From assembly GCA_020353135.1 (NCBI GenBank), contig CP070688.1, positions 1,522,883 through 1,529,077 of the forward strand: a stretch of DNA of 6,195 nt, given 5' to 3'. Source of the DNA: Chloroflexota bacterium. GTDB lineage: Bacteria; Chloroflexota; Anaerolineae; Promineifilales; Promineifilaceae. The notes under the pieces were generated by a model, which was not told the origin of the DNA, did not search any database, and saw nothing but the letters and a program-made list of their open reading frames with translations. The position numbers and the translations under genes are program-made. Shown in pieces: positions 1-6,195 of the stretch. Position 1 is the first letter of the stretch; each line of letters starts with the position of its first letter.

Positions 1-2203
1 ATGCCTGTATCCCAAGCTCATGCCAAAGCAGATCCGCCAGCTGCTCCTTTGTCAGCAAGCTCATTCCCAGGCGCGAGACGTGCTCCTCGCCCTCGAGCTG
101 CCGGCTTATCTGCGCCAACGGCCGGCCAGCGGCCTGCTCGCTGAGCGGTCGAGTAGCGATGATGGTCAACAAGGGCTTGACCTCCTGACTAACGCCGATG
201 GCTAACTCCCATGAGTAACGATCCATCCACTGACCATTGTCGAATAACAAGACCGACGGCCTCGCTCGGCGCCGGCCGGGCCGGACCACCCGGCGCTGCA
301 ACAACCTGAGCAAGAACTGTTGCGTGGTCCTGTGGCGCTGGGCCGGGGCCATTCTCGACGTCGTTTGGCTCTCCGGCAAATCGAGCGGCAGTACCGCATT
401 CAGCAGCGGGGACATGCGAATCGCGAACGCCGGAAATCCTCTCTCGCCCCGAATCGGCGGTAGCTGGCGGAGAATGTGGGAACGGCGGGCATGCCGGTCC
501 TGTATAAATGGATCCAGATCGAAGATCGCCTGAAAGACTGACCGCCAGGCATAGTACGGCGTAACCTGTTCCAATCCGTCGCCGGCGCCTTCCAGAACTC
601 TAAGGCGCATTTCTACGGCTAGCGCACGCAGTTCGTCAAGCATCAAGGTCTTGCCGCTGCCGGCCTCGCTCTCGACGATAATGAGCCCGCCCCTGCTATC
701 CTCTGGCATGCGTCGCAGTAACCGCATGCGAGATTCTACGATCGCTCTGCCCGCGTCCTTCCCAAGCAAAGGAGACGAACGCCTCTTTTGATGTTGCATA
801 TGGTAGCGAGGTGATCTTTGGAAACTCGGACGGTAGGCAGAAACCGGCTCCGGCAGACCTTTCACTATGACCGACGGCAGGGACCGGAAAGTCAATTGCT
901 GGGCCAATGAATCTCCCTCTTCGGCCAGCCGGCGAATCGCCTCAAACACGGCCTCGTCGCAGAGTGTGTCGGCCAGTTCCGTGTCAGCCGCCAGCGACTC
1001 AGCGGCGACCTGCATGAGCCTGGCCGCCATATTGACCGCATTGCCTACCATCGTATACTCGCGACGCTCCGGGCTGCCGATGGGACCACATAGTACCCAG
1101 CCCATGGTGATGCCTATCGCGCTCCTCCGGCCTAGTTTGCCCAGCGCTAACTGCATTTCAAGAGCCGCTTGAACCGCCCGGGCCGCATCGTTTCTATGGG
1201 ATAGGGGCGGCAAACCGAGAGCGGCTACCAGGGTAATCCCTTTGTCGTCGACGTTCAACTTGTTGATGCTACCTGCATAACGATACAGGGCGCCTTGCAG
1301 CGCTTCCATTACAGCCTGCGCCTCAGGGATCGTGCGCTCGTACGGGTGCTTAATGGAAGTGCCATATTGGGGCAGCTTGATGAACAGGACGACCACTTTC
1401 CTCATCTCCGACAACCACCCCTCATGGCCGGCTTCCAGTCGGGACAGAACGGCCGCTGGCACATAGGACTGCAGGCTACTCTTCGCCTCAATCGACAGGG
1501 TTGGCAACTTGAGGGAGCTGATCGGCAGCGCCTGTGGCGTTGCCCGTAATTCGACAAAGCCGCCAGGCAGTGTTGTGCCGGCGCACTCGGAGCTAATTAA
1601 GGACCAGGCTTCTGGCGACAGAACCACTTTCCCAGGCCGGGCATTTTCCTTGGCCTGGCTCATTTGCGCCAAAGGCGTTCCTGATAGCAGGAACTCCCAG
1701 CGATTGAACACGCCGCCAAGATGAACGCTATACACGTCACCCGCGCCAATGCCCACCTGCAGACGCAGTCGTGTGCCGTCTTCGGCTTCGAATACGTTCA
1801 ACGTCTCTTGAATTGCCAGCCCGCACTGGGCAGACCTGATCACCATCCTTGATAGTGCCAATCTGGCTTCCGAACCCAGGCGGCTCACGTCTTGTGATAC
1901 GGGCCATAGCGCCAACAAGGCGTCGCCGGCGAATTTCGTTACTTCGCCTCCATGCTCGTGGACGACGTCAATCAACTGACCAAAGCAATCGTTGAGTAAG
2001 TCAGCCAGCAGTTCAGCTCCCACTTGCCCTTGGCGGGCCAGCTTGTCGGCTAGCGCGGTGAAATCCCTGATATCGGCGAATAGGACGGCCGCTCCAAAAC
2101 GCTCAGCCGTCGGCGCGGAGATCGGGTTGGGATCGGATGCAATGCGTCGGACTACCAACGCCGGAACGTAAGTTGTCAGCGTCTTGATTGGTTCAGCCGT
2201 CAT
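1..2203 (-). CDS. sAC-like tandem class III nucleotidyl cyclase fused to a P-loop ATPase (partial, C-terminus off the left edge)
   Basis: The frame reads open for 734 codons from ATG at 2201-2203 to the window edge, with no stop. It probably makes cAMP from ATP as a cytosolic signalling protein; no membrane segment or signal peptide is visible. Domain 1 (about residues 35-200) has FADIRDFT with metal Asp44, and KFAGDALLALW (90-100) with Lys90 and metal Asp94, but no N-x3-R. Domain 2 (about 268-457) lacks the first metal Asp but has INK (Lys315), EYT (Thr384) and VNMAAR (Asn391, Arg395). Each domain is preceded by a YVPA-x-V segment (12-17 and 247-252). This complementary layout matches mammalian soluble adenylyl cyclase. 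An AAA_16/STAND-like ATPase follows: P-loop SEAGSGKT at 512-519, Walker B-like LLFDNGQWMD at 652-661, and IIATRP at 681-686. Relatives usually continue into helical repeats. No good Shine-Dalgarno precedes the ATG (AAGGG ends one base before it), but it is the only ATG in frame after the stops at 2279-2284. Substrate (ATP or GTP) is inferred. Confidence 0.92.
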   Translation of the reverse strand, partial: MTAEPIKTLTTYVPALVVRRIASDPNPISAPTAERFGAAVLFADIRDFTALADKLARQGQVGAELLADLLNDCFGQLIDVVHEHGGEVTKFAGDALLALWPVSQDVSRLGSEARLALSRMVIRSAQCGLAIQETLNVFEAEDGTRLRLQVGIGAGDVYSVHLGGVFNRWEFLLSGTPLAQMSQAKENARPGKVVLSPEAWSLISSECAGTTLPGGFVELRATPQALPISSLKLPTLSIEAKSSLQSYVPAAVLSRLEAGHEGWLSEMRKVVVLFIKLPQYGTSIKHPYERTIPEAQAVMEALQGALYRYAGSINKLNVDDKGITLVAALGLPPLSHRNDAARAVQAALEMQLALGKLGRRSAIGITMGWVLCGPIGSPERREYTMVGNAVNMAARLMQVAAESLAADTELADTLCDEAVFEAIRRLAEEGDSLAQQLTFRSLPSVIVKGLPEPVSAYRPSFQRSPRYHMQHQKRRSSPLLGKDAGRAIVESRMRLLRRMPEDSRGGLIIVESEAGSGKTLMLDELRALAVEMRLRVLEGAGDGLEQVTPYYAWRSVFQAIFDLDPFIQDRHARRSHILRQLPPIRGERGFPAFAIRMSPLLNAVLPLDLPESQTTSRMAPAQRHRTTQQFLLRLLQRRVVRPGRRRARPSVLLFDNGQWMDRYSWELAIGVSQEVKPLLTIIATRPLSEQAAGRPLAQISRQLEGEEHVSRLGMSLLTKEQLADLLWHELGIQA

Positions 2204-2285
2204 ACCCTTGCTTGCGCCAGGCGCCCTTTCTCCATTGCCCCGCCAGGGCCCGGCCAATGAAGGGCGGGACAGATGAAGTTACTAC
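2204..2285 (-). other. Intergenic gap with imperfect inverted repeat between topA and the cyclase gene
   Basis: This 82-base gap holds a possible hairpin. GCCCTT at 2223-2228 can pair with AAGGGC at 2260-2265, and CATTG at 2233-2237 with CAATG at 2255-2259, leaving a four-base bulge at 2229-2232. Further GC pairing is possible in the loop (GCC 2242-2244 with GGC 2252-2254). No T-tract follows on either strand, so it does not look like a standard intrinsic terminator. I could not identify a convincing -10/-35 promoter. It could be a transcript-processing or attenuation structure between topA and the cyclase, or chance in GC-rich DNA. Confidence 0.35.
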
Positions 2286-4685
2286 TCAACTAGTCGCGAC
2301 TTCGTTCTTCTCCTCGCTCGCATCGACCGGTTGTCGCTCACCACAGACGGTGCACTCGGCATTGTTCTTGTTAACGGCGATGAGCAAGCCGCCGCACACC
2401 TTGCATGGCGTCGCCAGCGGCCTCTTCCAATTGGTCCAATCACACTCCGGATAATTCTGGCAGCCGTAGAAGATCCTTCCCTTACGCGTCCGGCGCTCGA
2501 TGATCTCGCCGCCGTCCTTAGGACAGAGTACGCCGACCTTCTTCACGATCTGCTCTGTATGGCGACAAGACGGGAAGTTGCTACAGCCGACGAAGCGCCC
2601 GAAGCGACCTTCGCGGTAGACAAGAGGATTGCCGCACACGGGACAATCCCGCCCCACGGGCTCAGGCTCCGTTCGCACTTCGACCTTCTCAATCGCTTCG
2701 TCGGCGATTGTCAGGCGCTGGGCAAACGGACGGTAAAACTCGTCAATTACAGGCACCCAAGGCTTGCCGGCCGCCACCTCATCTAGTTCGCTCTCCATTT
2801 GGGCCGTGAAGCCCACTGACATTACGTCAGGAAAATACTCGACCAACAGATCGTTGACCAATTCGCCAATAGGCGTCGGTACGAGGCGCCGCTGCTCGTA
2901 TTCCACGTACCCGCGTGAACTGATCGTCGTAATAATGCTCGCGTACGTGCTCGGACGGCCGATGCCATTGTCCTCCAGCTCCTTAACCAACGTTGCTTCA
3001 GAATATCGTGGCGGCGGTTGTGTGAAATGCTGTTCTGGCAACAGCTTCAACAGATCCAGTGACTCGTGCGCCTTGAGCTCGGACGGCACCGGATTTTCGC
3101 CATCTTCCGGTCTGTCAGTTGGCTTGGTTTCTTCATATAGCGCCAGAAAACCTCGGAAACGTAGGCTGGAGCCGGCCGCGCGGAACAAGTACGGGCGACC
3201 TGCAACGGGAGAACCCGGCTCTCCGGCCATGATATCGGCCGAAACCGTATCATATATCGCCGCCGCCATCTGGCTGGCCACAAATCTCTCCCATATCAAC
3301 TGGTAAAGCCGGTACTGGTCGCGCTTCAGATGGTTCCTGAGCTTCTTGGGCGTCCGTTCCACCGACGTAGGCCGGACCGCTTCATGGGCTTCCTGGGCCA
3401 ATTTGGACTTGGTCCGGTATTGCGGCAGAGTATCCGGCACGTAGTCGTCGCCGAAGTGATTCTGGATATGCGCTCGCGCTTCCGATTGCGCCTCTTTCGA
3501 CACGGTCACGCTATCGGTCCGCATGTAGGTAATCAAGCCGGTGCTGCCTTCGTCGCCGATGTCGACGCCCTCGTACAATTGCTGGGCGATTCGCATCGTC
3601 TTGTTTGCTCCGAAGTTGAGGCGGCGAGACGCCTCCTGCTGCAATGTGCTGGTCGTGAACGGCGCCGCCGGCCGTCGCTTTCGCGTCCCCAGCCGGACAT
3701 CGCCGATCGTCCATTCAGCCTTGTTCAGCTTCTCCGCATGTGGCCGCACCTCGGCCTCAGAATTCAGCTCCGGCTTCTTCCCGCCGATCCGGCGCAGTTT
3801 GGCCAAGAAGAAAGGCCGCGGCTCCTTGCCCATGTGCTTCTGCTGGCTCAATTCTGCCTCGATCGTCCAGTACTCTTCTGGCTCGAAGGCATCGATCTCC
3901 CGCTCGCGCTCGACGATCAAGCGCACGGCAACCGACTGCACGCGCCCTGCTGAAAGTCGCCCGCGCACCTTGCGCCATAGTAGCGGGCTGAGCTTGTAGC
4001 CAACCAGCCGGTCCAAAATGCGCCGCGCCTGCTGCGCATCGACGCGCTGCATATCTATCTCTCGCGGTTCCTCAAATGCGGCCAGTATCGCAGGCTCCGT
4101 GATTTCTTGAAAGACAACGCGCTTCGTCCGGTCGGCTTCCATGCCGGCCGACTCGCGCACATGCCAGGCGATGGCCTCGCCTTCACGATCCGGGTCGGTC
4201 GCCAGGTAGATCTCTTTCGCCGACGCGGCCGCCTCGGCCAATTGCTTCACGACCTTGCGCTTCTCATTCGGCACCCGATATTCAGGCTGATAACTATGCT
4301 CGACGTCCACGCTGAGTCGTGACTTCAACAAGTCACGTACATGGCCCACACTTGACATAACCTTATAGCCTCGGCCCAAGTAGCGGCCGATGGTTCGTGC
4401 CTTCGCCGGCGACTCGACGATCACCAACTTGCCAGTCCGCCTCTTTTTGCGGGCTGAAGACGCCTTAGAACGTTTCTTTGTTTTGCGACCGCCCTTCTTC
4501 TTGGGTGCTGGTGGGGGCTTCGGCAAGCCGTTATGCGCTTCGGTGTGACCCCGCCTATACATGTTAGTTCCGCAGACCGGACATGTTCCTCGGGTTGCAG
4601 GCGAGCCGTTGGCCGCCCACTCGGCCTGCGGATCTTTCATTATTCGCTTTTCTTTACACTTGACGCAGTATGCTTCCAGTTCCAT
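2286..4685 (-). CDS. topA: DNA topoisomerase I (type IA) with extra N-terminal zinc ribbon
   Basis: This 799-residue enzyme relaxes negatively supercoiled DNA by cutting one strand through a 5'-phosphotyrosine link. Residues 1-46 form a DUF5679-like zinc ribbon (CVKC at 7-10, CPVC at 35-38), then a Pro/Lys/Arg-rich linker (about 54-85). The Toprim domain starts at KLVIVESPAKA (Glu91) and carries LATDPDREGE (acidic residues Asp164, Asp166, Glu168). The active-site motif GLITYMRTDS places the nucleophile at Tyr387. EDNGIGRPSTYA (571-582) is the usual family block near the end of the core. Three C-terminal zinc-finger units follow: Cys681/684/701/707; Cys721/Asp724/Cys742/Cys748 (one Cys replaced by Asp); and Cys761/764/778/781. 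The ATG at 4683-4685 is chosen because it includes the whole N-terminal ribbon and lies 9 bases after the upstream stop; a weak GAG Shine-Dalgarno sits four bases before it. The gene is probably cotranscribed with the nucleotidyltransferase and dprA. Confidence 0.97.
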   Translation of the reverse strand: MELEAYCVKCKEKRIMKDPQAEWAANGSPATRGTCPVCGTNMYRRGHTEAHNGLPKPPPAPKKKGGRKTKKRSKASSARKKRRTGKLVIVESPAKARTIGRYLGRGYKVMSSVGHVRDLLKSRLSVDVEHSYQPEYRVPNEKRKVVKQLAEAAASAKEIYLATDPDREGEAIAWHVRESAGMEADRTKRVVFQEITEPAILAAFEEPREIDMQRVDAQQARRILDRLVGYKLSPLLWRKVRGRLSAGRVQSVAVRLIVEREREIDAFEPEEYWTIEAELSQQKHMGKEPRPFFLAKLRRIGGKKPELNSEAEVRPHAEKLNKAEWTIGDVRLGTRKRRPAAPFTTSTLQQEASRRLNFGANKTMRIAQQLYEGVDIGDEGSTGLITYMRTDSVTVSKEAQSEARAHIQNHFGDDYVPDTLPQYRTKSKLAQEAHEAVRPTSVERTPKKLRNHLKRDQYRLYQLIWERFVASQMAAAIYDTVSADIMAGEPGSPVAGRPYLFRAAGSSLRFRGFLALYEETKPTDRPEDGENPVPSELKAHESLDLLKLLPEQHFTQPPPRYSEATLVKELEDNGIGRPSTYASIITTISSRGYVEYEQRRLVPTPIGELVNDLLVEYFPDVMSVGFTAQMESELDEVAAGKPWVPVIDEFYRPFAQRLTIADEAIEKVEVRTEPEPVGRDCPVCGNPLVYREGRFGRFVGCSNFPSCRHTEQIVKKVGVLCPKDGGEIIERRTRKGRIFYGCQNYPECDWTNWKRPLATPCKVCGGLLIAVNKNNAECTVCGERQPVDASEEKNEVATS

Positions 4686-4694
4686 AAATCTCGT

Positions 4695-5783
4695 TTAACT
4701 ATAGTTTTCCAGATCAGTGCCGACCAGACCGTTTACCAACTCCTTGACCAAACGTACATCATCCTTGTGCACGACCAGCAGCGCGTCGGCCGTGTTGACC
4801 ACGATCATACCTTCCAGACCGGCCACCGCCAGCAGTTTGCCCTCTTCATAGTTGTACAGCAAGCAGTCCCGGCTGGCGACCGGCTTCACCAGGCCTCTTT
4901 CGACGTTGGCCGTTGTATCGGCATTGATGGCCTCTTTCAAGGCATACAGAGTACCGGGATCACTCCAGCCGGTCGAACCGTGCAGCACCGCCGCCATCTT
5001 TGCTTCGATTTTCTGCACGATTGCATCGTCGAAGGAAGCCACAGCCAACTGTGGGTAGATCTTGTGCAGCGTCGCCCGGTACGAGTCGCCGCCAATCGTG
5101 GCCGCGATAGCCGACAGGCTTGCCCACATCTTTGGCTGGTGACGCTGGTACATTTCGCCGATGAATCCTGGGGTCGTGACGAAGTAACCTGTGTTCCAAA
5201 CGAAGTCGCCCGAGGCGAACATCTGCCGGCATTGCTCCAGCGGTGGCCGGTATAGCCACGACTTAAAAGAGAAGAAGGCTTCACCGGCGCTGTCGCCGAG
5301 CCGCTCGCCGAGTCCAATCCAGCCCAGGTTGCTATTGGCGAACCGGGCCGTCTCACCGACGAACACTATCTTAGCCTTGACGCCGGTAATGATCTTCTCG
5401 GCCGAGGCCATCAAGCGCAAAAACGCGACTTCGTCCGTCATGAGATTATCACCCCAGATTATGGCTACAGTCTCATTCGGGCCGTGATGGTGCGCCACAT
5501 GGCACATGGCCAATCCAACAGCTGCCGCCAGGTCTCTCCTTTCTGGTTCGCCAATGAAGTTCTCCTCGGACAGCTCGGGTAATTGATTCCTCAGAATGTC
5601 GAGGTAGCGCTGATTCGTCGAAATATAGATATTGTCGGCGCCGTAGGTATTCAGAACGCGCTCCACCGACAGGCGCACGGTCGACTTCTCTCCCATGATG
5701 GGCTCAAATTGCTTGGGCGAACTCTGGCGGCTGAGCGGCCACAAGCGCCGGCCGGTGCCGCCTGCGAATATCACGATCTTCAT
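4695..5783 (-). CDS. ManC-like mannose-1-phosphate guanylyltransferase (single-domain, divergent)
   Basis: A 362-residue sugar-phosphate nucleotidyltransferase, most like GDP-mannose pyrophosphorylase, which makes GDP-mannose from mannose-1-phosphate and GTP in the cytosol for glycan synthesis. Visible motifs: the N-terminal nucleotide-binding loop AGGTGRRLWPLSR (7-19) with PKQF (23-26); GEPERRD (78-84) where the family has an EP-x-x-R-N-type motif; WGDN (110-113) at the metal-binding PADH-type site, keeping the Asp; DFVWNTGYF (193-201), matching FLWNSGMF; SFDDAIVQK (250-258), matching the SIDYAVME block; and GWSDPGTLYALKE (272-284). It is shorter than bifunctional ManC/AlgA proteins and has no C-terminal cupin (phosphomannose isomerase) domain. 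The ATG at 5781-5783 begins MKIVIFAGG exactly at the Rossmann fold. The start lies 10 bases after the dprA stop, and the stop 9 bases before topA. Because several motifs are altered, the sugar and nucleotide could differ from mannose and GTP. Confidence 0.85.
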   Translation of the reverse strand: MKIVIFAGGTGRRLWPLSRQSSPKQFEPIMGEKSTVRLSVERVLNTYGADNIYISTNQRYLDILRNQLPELSEENFIGEPERRDLAAAVGLAMCHVAHHHGPNETVAIIWGDNLMTDEVAFLRLMASAEKIITGVKAKIVFVGETARFANSNLGWIGLGERLGDSAGEAFFSFKSWLYRPPLEQCRQMFASGDFVWNTGYFVTTPGFIGEMYQRHQPKMWASLSAIAATIGGDSYRATLHKIYPQLAVASFDDAIVQKIEAKMAAVLHGSTGWSDPGTLYALKEAINADTTANVERGLVKPVASRDCLLYNYEEGKLLAVAGLEGMIVVNTADALLVVHKDDVRLVKELVNGLVGTDLENYS

Positions 5784-5792
5784 TTCAACAAA

Positions 5793-5797
5793 CCTAC
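5793..5797 (-). promoter_or_regulatory. Weak Shine-Dalgarno overlapping the dprA stop codon
   Basis: On the minus strand GTAGG ends nine bases before the ATG of the nucleotidyltransferase, and its TAG is the dprA stop codon. No better ribosome-binding site is visible there. The overlap suggests translational coupling: ribosomes finishing dprA may reinitiate on the next gene. Confidence 0.35.
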
Positions 5798-6195
5798 TCG
5801 TTTCTCTCTTGCGCGCCCTGCGCCACTTGTGTGTCGGGCGCCGACTGCACCTCGTACGCCGGATCGGGTTCGCGAGCCAGCACGAAATTCATCCCGCCAA
5901 CCTGTTGAACCATTCCCTTTAATTCCATCATAGATAGCGTGCTGCTCACCATCCCGCTGGGCAGTTCTGCCAACCTAATCAGCTCGTCGATATGGAGTGG
6001 CTGATGGGATAGATGGCCAAGGATGGCCGCCTCCTCGGCCGACTCGGGCATGACCATCTGCAAAGCGCTGTGTTCAGGCACCATGGTCAGGTTTAGCTCT
6101 TCCAATATGTCGTCAACACGACGGACGAGTTTGGCGCCTTGCTGGATCAGTCTGTTGGTTCCCTTGCTGGCCGGGCTGTTGATATTGCCCGGAAC
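5794..6195 (-). CDS. dprA: DNA-processing protein DprA, C-terminal part (5' end off the right edge)
   Basis: The frame is open from the right edge for 133 residues to TAG at 5794-5796. DprA binds incoming single-stranded DNA in the cytoplasm and loads RecA on it during natural transformation; it is also conserved in bacteria not known to be competent. The visible part opens with VPGNINSPASKGTN (1-14 of the fragment), then LIQQGAKLV and DDILEEL (28-34). This is the signature end of the Rossmann-like DNA-processing domain. About residues 60-115 look like the small C-terminal winged-helix domain (ILGHLSHQPLHIDELI onward). Full DprA proteins are usually about 360-380 residues, so roughly the last third is here. 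A TTG at 6103-6105 could be misread as a start, but the conserved motif upstream of it shows the gene continues beyond the window. It is probably the upstream gene of a dprA-nucleotidyltransferase-topA operon. Confidence 0.95.
   Translation of the reverse strand, partial: VPGNINSPASKGTNRLIQQGAKLVRRVDDILEELNLTMVPEHSALQMVMPESAEEAAILGHLSHQPLHIDELIRLAELPSGMVSSTLSMMELKGMVQQVGGMNFVLAREPDPAYEVQSAPDTQVAQGAQERNE

Noticed and set aside
202..399. Short minus-strand open frame of 65 codons
   Set aside because: It is in a different frame inside the ATPase part of the cyclase gene; the true frame carries Walker B and flanking family sequence without interruption.
1..2203. NLR-like or STAND antiphage defence protein
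   Set aside because: The ATPase domain resembles STAND proteins, but the N-terminal module is a cyclase of sAC type and the neighbours are housekeeping genes; there is no accompanying defence effector or mobile element.
2223..2265. Intrinsic terminator after topA
   Set aside because: The inverted repeat is bulged and no run of T follows it on the minus strand.
3330..3953. 207-codon open frame on the plus strand
   Set aside because: It is antisense to the catalytic core of topA, including the region of active-site Tyr387; its composition (Arg/Leu-rich) is typical of an antisense shadow in GC-rich DNA.
4533..5255. 240-codon open frame on the plus strand
   Set aside because: It lies antisense across the start of topA and most of the nucleotidyltransferase gene, both with clear family motifs. 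The predicted protein is rich in Arg, Gln, His and Cys and shows no recognisable motif.
5794..6105. Separate small gene of 103 codons starting at TTG 6105
   Set aside because: The same frame continues upstream to the window edge and encodes the DprA block VPGNI...GTN...LIQQGA, so the TTG is an internal leucine codon.
1..6195. CRISPR array, tRNA, rRNA or insertion sequence
   Set aside because: No regularly spaced direct repeats, tRNA-like cloverleaf, rRNA sequence, transposase frame or terminal inverted repeats were noticed.

Overview
The window is about 6.2 kb of bacterial DNA. All supportable genes lie on the minus strand, so they read from right to left. In transcription order they are: the C-terminal third of dprA (enters from the right edge), a ManC-like sugar-1-phosphate nucleotidyltransferase, topA (DNA topoisomerase I), and a very large multidomain cyclase/ATPase that runs off the left edge with no stop codon. 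The first three are separated by only 10 and 9 bases and look like one operon. The cyclase gene follows after an 82-base gap containing an imperfect inverted repeat. Nothing on the plus strand is convincing.

The likely source is a member of Chloroflexota (Anaerolineae/Caldilineae-like) with moderately high GC. This is an inference from two things: topoisomerase I carrying an extra N-terminal DUF5679-like zinc ribbon before a basic linker, and the long cyclase-cyclase-ATPase protein, a type common in that phylum. No rRNA or marker phylogeny is available here.

By function, dprA and topA are chromosomal DNA-metabolism genes (RecA loading on incoming single-stranded DNA; relaxation of negative supercoils) and are neighbours in many bacteria. 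The nucleotidyltransferase between them belongs to cell-surface or GDP-sugar metabolism and has no obvious mechanistic link.

The most informative gene is the one at the left edge, which occupies 2.2 kb. It is a bacterial counterpart of animal soluble adenylyl cyclase (sAC/ADCY10). It has two cyclase homology domains with complementary defects: the first keeps the metal-binding aspartates, the second keeps the base-recognition and transition-state residues. They should form a single shared active site. A P-loop ATPase domain with altered Walker A and Walker B motifs follows. Its C-terminus (probably helical repeats) lies outside the window.

I see no CRISPR array, tRNA, rRNA, insertion sequence or phage gene.
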